Origin: Solirubrobacter sp963724195
Lineage (GTDB): Bacteria > Actinomycetota > Thermoleophilia > Solirubrobacterales > Solirubrobacteraceae
Assembly: GCA_963724195.1 (NCBI GenBank)
Contig: CAVRTQ010000016.1
Coordinates: forward strand, 310,001 to 374,000
Direction of reading: 5' to 3'
Length of the DNA: 64,000 nt
Shown here: positions 1-10,242 of the stretch, piece by piece
How the letters are laid out: the number at the start of each line of letters is the position of its first letter
Numbering within the stretch: position 1 is the first letter of the stretch
Translations under genes and position numbers: made by a program
Notes under the pieces: model-generated
Database searches by the model: none
What the model saw: only the letters and a program-made list of their open reading frames with translations
What the model was told of the DNA's origin: nothing

Positions 1-26
1 CTGCAGGCCTAGACCGCCACACATCC

Positions 27-60
27 GGGCCGTCCGAGAGCATCGGGCGGCCCGTTTGTC
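27..60 (+). terminator. Rho-independent-type terminator of an upstream gene
   Basis: A 10-bp stem (27-36 with 44-53, one G-U pair) closes a 7-base loop and is followed by GTTTGTCCT. It probably ends a plus-strand gene lying left of the window; a TAG at 10-12 could be its stop codon, but too little is present to say what that gene is. Confidence 0.55.
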
Positions 61-102
61 CTCCCGCTGACCGGTTGTGGCGACCGACGCGCAGAAGTGC
101 GT

Positions 103-131
103 TTGCCTCGAATGTGAAGGACCTGTAGTAT
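103..131 (+). promoter_or_regulatory. Sigma-70-type promoter for the giant secreted protein gene
   Basis: TTGCCT at 103-108 and TAGTAT at 126-131 are separated by exactly 17 bases, a good match to a housekeeping promoter. It predicts a start point near 138 and a leader of about 45 bases that carries a strong AGGAGG ribosome binding site just before the GTG at 183. This gene therefore has a normal leader, unlike many others in the window. Confidence 0.5.
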
Positions 132-182
132 CGCGCCCTCAGTGACAAAAGGCTGTCCAGGCCTAGGAGGAGGGCAATACCT

Positions 183-3100
183 GTGAAGGGTGTTTGGTTG
201 CTGGACGCAAGGACGCGAGGGGCTCGCCGATGGCGGGCGCTGTCCTGTGCGCTGCTCGTACTGTGCCTCTCGATGGTCGGCGCCGCGAGTGCGTCGGCGC
301 AATCCCCGAAGGTGCTCGTGTTCCACGGTGGCGCCAACGCCACCAATGACGCAGGCGTCGCCGCCATCACGGCGCTCGGCACTGCGAACGGCTTCGGCGT
401 CGATGCGTCCGCGGACGCGACGACGATGACCGCGGCGAACCTCGCGACCTATCGCGCGGTCGTCTTTCTCAACAGCGCGGGCGACCGCCTGAACGCGGCG
501 CAGGAGGGTGCGCTGCAGGCCTACGTCCAGGGTGGCGGCGGCTTCGTCGGCATCGGCTCCACCGCGGAGGCCGAGACCGGCAACACATTCTTCAACGGAC
601 TGATCGGTGCGCGCCCCGCGTCCAGCAGTTCGACGGCCACGACCTCGCAGGTCGTCGCGGCCGGCGACCGCGTGCACCCCTCGACGCGTGATCTGCCGCT
701 CGAGTGGACGCGCGACGACGTCTGGTACACGTGGACCACGCGCCCGACGGGCACGGTCCACACCGCTCGCCCGCTACCGCGCGCCCGGCGCCGCGGCCGG
801 CGACGGCACGACCACGGGCGGCACCGACTCGCCGATCTCCTGGTGCCGTGACTTCCAGGGCGGCCGCAGCTTCTACACCGGCATGGGCCGCACCGCGGCC
901 GCGTACGCCCAGGACAACCTGAGCAAGCACCTGCTGGGCGGCATCCAGTGGGCCGCCGGCCTCGTGCGTGGCGGCTGCAAGGCCACGATCACGTCCAACT
1001 ACAAGAGCGAGCGCCTCGACCAGCGGCGCGAGCAACGACCTCGCCAACACCGGCGAGTCGCACGGCGTCGCGCCGGCGCCGAACGGCTGGGTGTTCTACA
1101 TCGGCCGCGCGGACTGCCGCACGGACGCCGAGCGCGGCGCGATGATCGGCCAGGCCTCGAGCCCGCGCATCCTCGACTTCGCCAACCGCAACGTCGGCGT
1201 CGGCTGCGGCACGATCCACGTCTGGATCCCGGCAGGCGGCCACCGGCACGGTCAACAGCGGCGTCACGCGCGCCGGCATCATCCCGGTCTACGGCGACCG
1301 TGGGTCCGGAGACGAGATCAACGGCAAGATCGAGACCGGTCTGCTCGGCATCGCGCCGTCGCCCGACTTCACCACGACCGGTCACATCTACCTGCAGTAC
1401 TTCCCGACCTTCAACCCGGACAACCCGGTCCATGCCGGGCCTGGCCGACGGCGACGCAGCGCCGGGTCACGAAGATCGGCAAGGGCCGCATCTCGCGCTT
1501 CACGGTCGACCTCGCGACCAAGAAGCTCAAGCTGAACTCCGAGGTCAAGATCTTCGAGTACGACTCGCAGATCTACTCCTGCTGCCACCGCGGCGGCGGC
1601 ATGGCGCTTCGACTCGCAGGGCAACCTCTACGTCACGACGGGCGACTCGAACTCGTCGCAGAGCACGAGCGGCTACTCGGGCAACTACCAGCCGCAGCGC
1701 TGCCCGACCGGCCCGGCGACCGAGGTCGTCCAACAACCACTGCGGCACCGCCAACTATCTCGTACCGCGACGCGCGCCGGACGGCGGGCAACACGAACGA
1801 TTACAACGGCAAGATGCTGCGCCTGAACCCGATCGAGCAGCTCGCGGACGGCGCGAACGCCGACGATCGGGCGTCGGCACGACCTACAGCGCTGCCGACG
1901 GCGAGCTCGCCGAACGGCCCGAACCTGTTCGACGGCACCGAGGGGGGCGGCGGCAAGACCAAGCCCGAGATCTACGCCATGGGCCTGCGCAACCCGTCGC
2001 GCATGGCGATCGACCCCAAGACGGACGTCCCGTACGCGGCGTGGGTCGGCCCGGACGCCGGCAGCCCGTCGCAGACGATGGGCCCGTCGACCTACGAGAA
2101 CGCCACGCAGCTGCCGTCGGCCGGCAACTATGGCTGGCCGTACTGCATGGGCAACCAGCAGGCCTACCGCGACCGCGTCGCGGACGGCGACCTGCGCACC
2201 ACCAACGGCGCCGGCTTCGTCAACGGCGGCCCGGCCGCCAGCCCGACGGCCGGGCTGGTACGACTGCAAGAACCTCGTCAACGACTCGACCAACAACACC
2301 GGCCTGACGACCCTGCCGCACACCACGGGCACGGGCAAGGACGCCGGCACGGCGCGCACGCTGAACCTCTGGTACAGCCGCGGCAACCCGGGCGGCGACA
2401 ACGGCTGCCCGGAGTTCCCGCGTCCGACCGGCGCCGACGCCGCGCCGGACTACGGCGCCACGAACGACGCAGCTGTGCCCGTACTTGACGGCCTCGGGCG
2501 CGACGGTCTTCGCGGGCCCGGTGTACCGCTACAACGACACGCGCGACCGACAACTCGGTCCGCTGGCCGGAGTACTGGGACGGCCGCTGGTTCCTGCAAC
2601 GACTACGGCAACAGCAGCGCCAAGCACGCGCTGCTGTTCGACCCGGCGACCGACCAGGACGGCGCCCAGCCGGTGTACGCGGACTCGCTCCGCGGCGGGT
2701 TCGAGTGGGGCGCGAACTACATGGACTCGAAGTTCGGTCCGGACGGCGCGCTCTACGTCCAGGTCTACGAGGGCTTCTTCACCACGGGCGCCGAACGTCG
2801 GCCTGTACAAGCTGTCCTACACGGGCGGCGCCGACACGCCGACGGCTGACCCGCAGTGGCGCTCGACGTCCACGGCGCGTCAGGTCCAGTTCTCGCTCGG
2901 CGCCTCGGGTGGCGTGAGCTACGTGTGGGACTTCGGCGACAGCACGCCGACGTCCACGGAAGCCAACCCGACGCACACCTACGCCACGACCGGCACCTAC
3001 ACCGCCAAGCTCACCGTCACGTACGCGGACGGCGAGAAGGTGGAGAAGACGGCGCTCGTGACCGTGGGCGCGGACTCGGCGGCCCCGACCGTGACCGCCC

Positions 3101-6100
3101 AGATCAACGGCGCCACGCCCGTCGCGAGCTACACCGCGCCGGTCGAGGTCACCGTGCGCGCGACCGACGGCGCCGGTGCGACCGGTGTCGAGTGGATCGA
3201 GCGTCGCGTCGACGGTGGCGCCTGGACGCGTGCCGACAACACCGGCAACGCCGAGCCGTTCGAGACCAAGTTCAACGTCAACGGCGGCGGCTCGCACACG
3301 GTCGAGTACCGTGCCCGCGACCGCGCCGGCAACGTCTCCGACCCGGTCGGGTCGGTCACGTTCGCGATCAACCTCCCGACGGGCGGGTCTTCGTGCCTGC
3401 CGCAGTCGGACGAGTTCAACGCCGCCACGCTCGATCCCAAGTGGACCGTGACGCGTGCGGCCGGCGGTGGCCCGACCCTGGTCAACGGCAGCCTGGCGCT
3501 GCCGATGCTCCAGGGCGACTTCATCGCCAACGACGCCCTCGCCTCCAACACGGTGCTGCAGGACGCGCCGAGCGGCGAGTGGACGGCCACGACGCGGATC
3601 GACACCGCCGGCATCAACGCCAACGGTGAGCAGGCCGGCCTGCTGCTCTGGAAGTCGGAGAACCCGAACACGTTCGCCAAGCTCGTCGCGATCCAGTCGG
3701 GCAACGGCACCAAGCAGTTCGAGTTCATCGTCACCCAGAGCGGCGCGGTCAACCCGCCGATCTCGTCGAGCATCACGACCGGCCCCGGGCGGCGTGCTGC
3801 CGCCGCAGGTGCTCCTGCGCGCCCGCAACACGGGCACGGTCATCATCGGCGAGTTCTCGACCGATGACGGCGCCACCTGGGTGCGCGTCGGTCAGGGCAC
3901 CCACGCCGCGCCGCTCACCGGTGCGCTCAAGGTCGGCCCCGTGGCCTTCCGCGGTTCGAACGGTGGCGGCAACGTCACGTTCGACTACCTGCGGCTCCAC
4001 GGCGGCTCGTCCGAGACCACCCCGGTGACCTGCTCGGCCGGCTGCTCCCCGCAGTCGGATCAGTTCACCGGCTCCGAGCTCGACCCGAAGTGGTCGATCC
4101 TCAACCCGTCGGCGGGCAACGCGCCGACCGTCGGCGGCGGGCATCTGACGCTGCCGATCATCGGCGGCGACATCTACGGCGACCGCCTCACGGCCCAGGT
4201 CCTCACGCAGGACGCTCCGACGGGCTCGTGGGTGGCGACGGCGAAGGTCGCCCACGCCAACATCAACACGGACGGCGAAGCGGCCGGGCTCGCGCTGATC
4301 AACTCGCAGAACCCGAACCACTTCCTCAAGACCACCCTGCAGTACAAGAACGACACCGACCCGGACACGCCGGGCGACCAGAACGGCAAGTGGGCGGAGC
4401 GGGTGCTGACCGCGGACGGTCAGGCCGTCACGCTGCCGCCGGCGACGGTGCCGTGGCCCAACTCGGGCGCGCTGTCCACCGCCGGTGACTACGTCTGGGT
4501 GCGGTTCGTCCATGACGCGACGGCGGGCACGATCACGACCTGGACCTCGACGAACGGGGCGACGTTCACGTCGTTCGGTGCGCCGATCTCGGTCTCGCAG
4601 TACCTCAGCCGCCCCGGTGGCCTGAAGGTCGGCGTCTTCGCCAAGCACGACGGCTCGGCCAACGACACGGTGCAGTTCGACGCGTTCAACGTCGTCGGCA
4701 ACACCGCCGACCCGCAGACGGCGGGCGACAACTGCGGCGGCGGCGTGGCCGGTTGCGTCGCAGAACGACGAGTTCGACGGCACGGCGCTCGACGCCAAGT
4801 GGGACGTGCGCAACCCGACGCCGGCCAACCTGGCCGTCGCCGGCGGCAAGCTCGCGCTGACGACCGCGCAGGGCGACGTCTCGGGCGCGAACTTCACCGC
4901 CCGCAACATCCCGCTGCAGGACGTGCCGAGTGGCCCGTGGTCGGTGACCACGAAGCTCGACCACACGGCGATCAACCAGAACGGCGTCGCCGGCGGCCTG
5001 GTGGTGTACGGGTCCAACGCCCCGAACTACTTCGCCAAGATCGGCGTCCAGTACAAGACCAACGATCTGTCCGGCCAGCCGATGAACGGCATCTGGGCGG
5101 AGCGGGTCCAGACCGTCAACGGCACCATCACGGGCACGTGGGGCGGCGCAGTACCCGAACACCGGCAAGCTCACCCCGCCGACCAGCGATCTGTGGCTGC
5201 GGGCGAGCTACGACGGCACGAACCTGATCTCCGAGTACTCGTACGACGGGACGACGTTCGCCACCATCGCACCTCCGGTGCCGGTGGCGACCGCGTTCGG
5301 TACGGCGGGCATCACGAAGATCGGCCTGTTCGTCAAGCACGACGGGGGCAACACCGCCCGGCCGATCAGCTTCGACTCGTTCAAGGTCGACGCGACCAGC
5401 TGCGGCTCAGGCCGTGACACCACGCCGCCGCGGACCACGCACACGCTCGCTCCGGCCTCGCCGGACGGGACGGGTGGCTTCTACAAGTCCAACGTGAAGG
5501 TCACGCTCGCCGCGACCGACACCGACGGCGGCAGCGGGCTGGACTACACCGAGTACCGGATCTCGCCGACGACGGCGTGGACGCGGTACACGGCGCCGGT
5601 GGATGTGACCACCGAGGGCACCACGACGATCGAGTACCGCTCGGTCGACAAGGGCGGAAACACCGAGGCGATCCGCTCGGTGAGCTTCAAGATCGACAAG
5701 GCCGCGCCGACGACGACCGCGAAGCTCAACGGCGAGGCGCCGAAGGCCAACTACGACGGTCCCGTCGCGGTTGACCTGGATGCCACCGACGGCACGGGCT
5801 CGGGCGTCGCCAAGACCGAGATCCGGGTCGACGGCGGCGAGTGGAAGCCGTACGCGGAGGAGGAGACGATCCTCAACTCGGCGGCCGACCTCGCCAAGTG
5901 GGCGCAGGCCGGCGCCGGGCGGGCTGAACTGGGTCGACGACGCGAGCGGCGGCTACGCCCGCACGTCCGGGCTTGGGCATGCCGTGGTACCCGGTCAAGG
6001 ACTACGGCGACTTCGTCGATCAAGCTGCAGTGGCGGGACTCGAGCACGGGCACGAGCGGCAACGGCGGCGTGTTCGTGCGCTTCCCGAACCCGGTCGAGG

Positions 6101-7765
6101 CGGCCGCTCGCCCGGCCGCGAACCGCTACCCGTGCCAGGTCGGCTCGGCGTCAGAGCGATCCGGCGTGGGTCGCGATCTACTGCGGTCACGAGATCCAGA
6201 TCAACGACAACCAGCCGTCCGAGCCGCAGAAGACGGGCTCCGTCTACAACTTCTCGCCGCTGGACGCCACGCAGGCGAAGGTCCAGCCGCGCGGGACGTG
6301 GGTCGACTACGAGATCAAGGTCGTCGGCCAGACGTACACGATCATCCGCAACGGCGAGGTGCTGCAGGTGTTCGAGAACACCCCGGGCAAGCAGTCCTCG
6401 CGCGCGGGTGACCCGTCGACCACCGACCGCCAGTTCCGCGGGGCTACATCGGCCTGCAGAACCACGGCGCGTCGGACGTGATCGACTACCGCAACATCCG
6501 CGTGCAGCCGCTGGACGCGGGCTCGGTCCAGGGTCCGGTCACGGTCACGGGCAACGGCGCGCACAAGGTCGAGTACCGCTCGACCGACGTGGCGGGCAAC
6601 GTGGAGACGACCAAGTCGGTCGACTTCACGATCGGCGGCGGCCAGACGGGCGAGAAGACCCCGCCGGTGACCACGAGCTCGCTCAACCCGGCTGCGCCGG
6701 GCGCGGGCGGGACCTACACCGGTCCGGTGGACGTGACGCTGTCGGCGACCGATCCGGCTGAGACCGGCAGCGGTACCGGCGGCCCGGCGGTGACGCATGA
6801 CGTCAACGCGCTGCCCGCGACGTGGGATCCCGCTGCGGTGACCGCGAAGGTGGGTGACACGGTCCGCTGGAACTTCCCGGCGGCCACGGCCGGCGCTCCG
6901 CATGACCTCTGGCTGATCAAGCCGGGGGAGGCGCCGTTGTCGGATGGGACCCTGCTCGTGACCGGCGATCTGCCGATCGTGCTGCCGGGTGGCCCGTCGA
7001 TCACCAACACCGTCACCCAGGCCGGGACGTACACGTTCGTGTGCAAGATCCACGGCCACAAGGGCACCACGGACTGGGAGGGCATGGTCGGCAAGATCAC
7101 CGTGACCTCCGGCTCGCTCCACGGTGCCGGGCTCGGGTGTGGACTACACCGAGTACCGCGTCAACGGCGGCGCGTGGACCAAGAAGGCCAACACGGCCAA
7201 CGCCTCGCCGTTCCTGACCACGTTCAAGGCGGAAGCCGAGGGCGACTACGCGATCGAGTACCGCTCGGCGGACAAGGCCGGCAACGTCGAGGCCACCAAG
7301 TCCGTCGCGTTCAAGATCGCGAAGCCGTCGGACTCGGCCTCGGCCGACGCGGACGTGATCGCGACGGTGCCGCGCACGCTGGGCATCACGCTCGGGGGCA
7401 CGGTGCGGTTCGAGCCGATCCTGCCGGGTGTGGCGAAGGACTACGACGCCACCACCACGGTGACGGCGACGTCGAGCCTGGCGTCGTCGAAGCTGACGGT
7501 CTCTGACCCCAGCTCGACCGCCACGGGTCACCTGGTCAACGGCACGCTGCCGATGCCGCAGGCGCTGAAGGTCGGCGTCGTCGGCGGGCCTCTGGCGGTG
7601 TTGGGCGGTTCGGCCGCTCCGACGCTGCTCAAGACGTGGGCGACCCCGCTCGCGAATGAGGCGATCCAGCTGCAGTTCCGGCAGTCCGTGGCTGCCAATG
7701 ACGCCCTGCTCGTGGGCGACTACAGCAAGCGCGTGACGCTGACTCTGTCGGCCACCACGCCGTAG
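183..7765 (+). CDS. Giant secreted ThuA / sugar dehydrogenase / 3-keto-glycoside hydrolase-like / cupredoxin protein (frameshifted)
   Basis: About 2,500 residues once the frame changes are bridged. The GTG start follows AGGAGGAGGG, and a signal peptide ends near ASASAQ. Domains in order, by base position: ThuA-like (300-970); glucose/sorbosone dehydrogenase-type beta-propeller (1060-2850; GLRNPSRMAID, NYGWPYC); PKD (2880-3060); Ig/OmpL47-like (3080-3390); three lectin-like jelly-roll repeats, each starting with SQSDEF-like sequence (3390-4010, 4030-4720, 4750-5400); another Ig-like domain (5420-5690); DUF1080/3-keto-disaccharide hydrolase-like (5860-6500); plastocyanin-like copper domain (6790-7110) with the His...Cys-x-x-His...Met ligand set visible (APHDLW, VCKIHGH, GMVG); a last Ig-like domain and a beta-rich tail. 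It is probably an exported oxidative carbohydrate enzyme; the substrate is unknown. About twenty frame changes, nearly all +1, interrupt it. They look like sequence errors, because the domains resume exactly after each one. Confidence 0.75.
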
Positions 7766-7774
7766 GAATGGCTC

Positions 7775-7806
7775 GGCCCCGTCCCGCCACCGTGCGGGGC
7801 GGGGCC
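7775..7806 (+). terminator. Strong hairpin between the secreted protein gene and rpmI
   Basis: GGCCCCGTCCCGC (7775-7787) pairs with 7794-7806 around a 6-base loop, with one G-U pair. There is no T-run after it, so it may be a weak or Rho-assisted terminator. It separates the secreted protein gene from the rpmI promoter immediately downstream. Confidence 0.5.
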
Positions 7807-7811
7807 GCCGC

Positions 7812-7817
7812 TATACT
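7812..7817 (+). promoter_or_regulatory. -10 box of the rpmI-rplT promoter
   Basis: TATACT lies 12 bases before the rpmI ATG, so the transcript would have a leader of only about six bases with no room for a ribosome binding site. I see no convincing -35 element; the preceding hairpin occupies that region. Confidence 0.5.
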
Positions 7818-7829
7818 GCGACGCCGGTT

Positions 7830-8033
7830 ATGCCCAAGATGAAGTCGCACTCCGGCGCCAAGAAGCGCTTCAAGGTGACCGGCACCGGCAAGGTGCTGGC
7901 CCGTCACTCCTTCTCGAGCCACATCCTCGAGAAGAAGTCACCCAAGCGCAAGCGGCACATGGCGCTGGCGATCGTACTCGTCAAGGGTGACGCGTCCCGT
8001 GCCAAGACAATGTTGAACGGGAACGGTCGATGA
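7830..8033 (+). CDS. rpmI: 50S ribosomal protein L35
   Basis: A 67-residue basic protein of standard L35 length. It begins MPKMKSHSGAKKRFKVTGTG and contains the conserved LEKKSPKRKRH stretch. It is a structural component of the large ribosomal subunit. Its stop overlaps the rplT start in an ATGA, the usual translational coupling. The gene normally upstream, infC, is not here. The very short leader also leaves no space for the L20-binding leader structure known from other bacteria, so control must differ. Confidence 0.97.
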   Translation: MPKMKSHSGAKKRFKVTGTGKVLARHSFSSHILEKKSPKRKRHMALAIVLVKGDASRAKTMLNGNGR

Positions 8034-8389
8034 CCCGCGTCAAGCGTTCAGTTCACGCCAAGAAGAAGCGCCGTGCGGTCCTGGAGCGCACGAAGGGCTT
8101 CCGCGGCGAGGCGAACTCGAACTACAAGCGCGCCAAGGAAGCGATGTACAAGGCGGACGCGTACGCGTACCGCGATCGTCGCAACCGCAAGCGTGACTTC
8201 CGTCGCCTGTGGATCACCCGCATCAACGCGGCTGCCCGTCAAGAGGGCATGTCCTACGGCACGTTCATCCACGGTCTGTCGCTGGCCGGCGTCGAGCTGG
8301 ACCGCAAGGTCCTGGCCGACATCGCCGTGCGCGACCCCGAGACCTTCCGCCGATTCGTCGACCGCGCCCGCGAGGCCTCGGCGGCCTAG
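8030..8389 (+). CDS. rplT: 50S ribosomal protein L20
   Basis: 119 residues, normal for L20, with the diagnostic basic N-terminus (TRVKRSVHAKKKRRAVLE), the FRRLWITRINAAAR motif and the SYGTFIHGL motif. It binds 23S rRNA early in large-subunit assembly. It overlaps rpmI by four bases and is followed by a clear terminator at 8420-8453, so rpmI-rplT is a two-gene transcription unit. Confidence 0.97.
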   Translation: MTRVKRSVHAKKKRRAVLERTKGFRGEANSNYKRAKEAMYKADAYAYRDRRNRKRDFRRLWITRINAAARQEGMSYGTFIHGLSLAGVELDRKVLADIAVRDPETFRRFVDRAREASAA

Positions 8390-8419
8390 GCAACCCCTGA
8401 TACCGCCGAGCCTTACTTA

Positions 8420-8453
8420 GGGCGCCCCTCCGACCGGAGCGGCGCCCTTTTTT
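8420..8453 (+). terminator. Rho-independent terminator after rplT
   Basis: GGGCGCC (8420-8426) pairs with GGCGCCC (8441-8447), with an inner CTCC/GGAG stem, followed directly by six T residues. This is the most canonical terminator in the window. Confidence 0.85.
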
Positions 8454-8486
8454 GTTCCCATGGACCGAAGATCATAAAGCCCCCAC

Positions 8487-9162
8487 AACGAAGCGCTGAA
8501 AGAGGTCCGCAAGCTCGCCGGCAAGAAGTGGCGGGACAAGCTGGGCTCGTTCGTCGCCGAAGGCGAGGACCTGCTGGAGGCCGCGGACGCCGCCGGCTGG
8601 CAAGCCAGTCGCCCGCTTCGTCACGTCCGACTCCGGGCTGGAAGGCATCCCGGTCGCGTCACACGTGATGCCGTCGGTGTCCCAGCTGGGTTCAGGGACC
8701 CGCGCGATCGGCGTGTACCCGATCCGCTGGGCCCAGCCCGTCGGCCCGCTGTGCATCGCGCTGTGGGGCGTGGGGGACCCGGGCAACGTCGGCACGATCA
8801 TCCGCAGCGCGCTCGCGTTCGGCGCGAGCTCCGTCGCGCTCGGCCCCGGCTGCGCCGACCCGTGGTCCCACAAGGCCGTGCGCGCCTCGATGGGCGCGAT
8901 CTTCTCCGTGCCGGTCGCGAAGGTCCGCTCCCCGCAGGAGCTGCCGGGCCGCAAGATCGCGCTCGTCGCGCGCGAGGGCTCGCCGCTGCAGCCGGTGGAC
9001 GGAGACGTCACGCTGCTGGTGGGCGCCGAACGCGAAGGCCTGCCCATCCAGGTCACCTCCGCGTGCGAGGCCGTCGCCCACATCCCGATCGCCCACGCCG
9101 ACTCTTTGAACGCCGCCATGGCGGCCACCGTCGCTGTCTACGAACTCACTCGAACCAGATAA
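8487..9162 (+). CDS. SpoU/TrmH-family RNA 2'-O-methyltransferase (frameshifted, start unresolved)
   Basis: It transfers a methyl group from S-adenosylmethionine to a ribose 2'-OH of rRNA or tRNA. The N-terminal substrate-binding part is visible (VRKLAGKKWRDKLGSFVAEG), then after one +1 frame change the SpoU core: GDPGNVGTIIRSALAFGASS (motif 1), VGAEREGLP (motif 2) and IPIAHADSLNAAMAA (motif 3), which form the knotted cofactor site. The coding frame runs upstream to a TAA at 8475, and no good start lies after it; an ATG at 8460 is cut off by that TAA, so the true start may be hidden by another error. A methyltransferase between rplT and pheS is a common arrangement. Confidence 0.8.
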
Positions 9163-9178
9163 CTAGGATCACGCGCCC

Positions 9179-10242
9179 ATGAGCACAGCCACCGCCGACC
9201 GGATCGCGCAGCTGCGGGCCGAGGGTGAGGCCGCGGTCGCCGCCGCCGCCTCCACCTCGGACCTCGAGGAGATCCGTGTGCGCTTCCTCGGCCGTAAAGC
9301 CGAGCTGCCGAACCTGCTCAGAGACGTCGGCAAGCTCCCGCCGGAGGAGCGCGGGCCGGTCGGCAAGGGCGCCAACCAGGCGCGCCAGGCGCTGCAGGCC
9401 GCGGTGGACTCGCGCCAGGCCGAGCTCGAGGCCGTCGAGCTCGAGGAGCAGCTCGCCGCGGACGTGGTGGACGTCACGCTGCCGGGCACGCCGGTCGTGC
9501 CCGCGGGGCACCTGCACATCCTCACCGCCACCCGGCGCGAGATCGAGGACGTGTTCGTCGGCCTGGGCTTCTCCGTGGTCGAGGGCCCGGAGATCGACCT
9601 CGCCTACTACAACTTCGACGCGCTCAACCACGACGTCAACCACCCGGCCCGCTCGCGAGGCCGACACGTTCTACGTCGCCGACGACGTCGTCCTGCGCAC
9701 GCAGACCTCGCCGATGCAGGTCCGCCAGATGGAGCTCCAGGCGCCGCCGCTGTACATCATCGTCCCGGGCCGCGTCTACCGGCCCGACAACGACGCGACG
9801 CACACGCCGCAGTTCCACCAGGTCGAGGGCCTCGCCGTCGACGAGGACCTGACGCTCGGCGACCTGCAGGGCACGCTGCTCGCGTTCGCCCGCGCGATCT
9901 TCGGCGACGACCGCGAGGTCCGCCTGCGCCCGCACTTCTTCCCGTTCACCGAGCCGTCGGTGGAGCTGGACGTGTCCTGCTTCAACTGCAAGCAGGGCTT
10001 CCTGCGGGACGGCTCGCGCTGCCCGCTGTGCAAGGGCACGGCCTGGATCGAGATCCTCGGCGCCGGCATGGTGGACCCGAACCTGTACGGCTACGTCGCC
10101 GAGTCCGGCTACGACCCCGAGAAGCCACCAGGGCTTCGCGTGGGGCATGGGCATCGAGCGGATCGCCTTCCTCAAGCACGGCGTGCCCGACCTGCGGATG
10201 TTCTTCGAGAACGACCTTCGACTGCTGGAGCAATTCGGATGA
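9179..10242 (+). CDS. pheS: Phenylalanine-tRNA ligase alpha subunit (two +1 frame changes)
   Basis: Charges tRNA-Phe together with PheT as an alpha2-beta2 complex. The N-terminal coiled-coil arm (to about residue 85) is followed by the class II core, with the motif 2 region and a motif 3 ending in GMGIERIAFLKHG. Frame changes sit near 9655 and 10125; without them the protein is 353 residues, a normal length. A CFNCKQG...CPLCKG pair of CxxC motifs suggests a zinc ribbon in the core, as in some PheS proteins. The stop overlaps the pheT start in an ATGA. Because the gene is essential, the frame changes are almost certainly sequence errors. Confidence 0.93.

Noticed and set aside
183..7765. Programmed ribosomal frameshifting in the giant secreted gene
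   Set aside because: About twenty shifts would be needed, there is no repeated slippery sequence at the sites, and similar shifts occur in unrelated essential genes, so sequence error is the simpler reading.
183..7765. A true pseudogene
   Set aside because: Domains, ligand residues and codon bias are preserved after every shift, and an intact promoter and ribosome binding site are present; decay would also leave stops, large deletions and -1 shifts.
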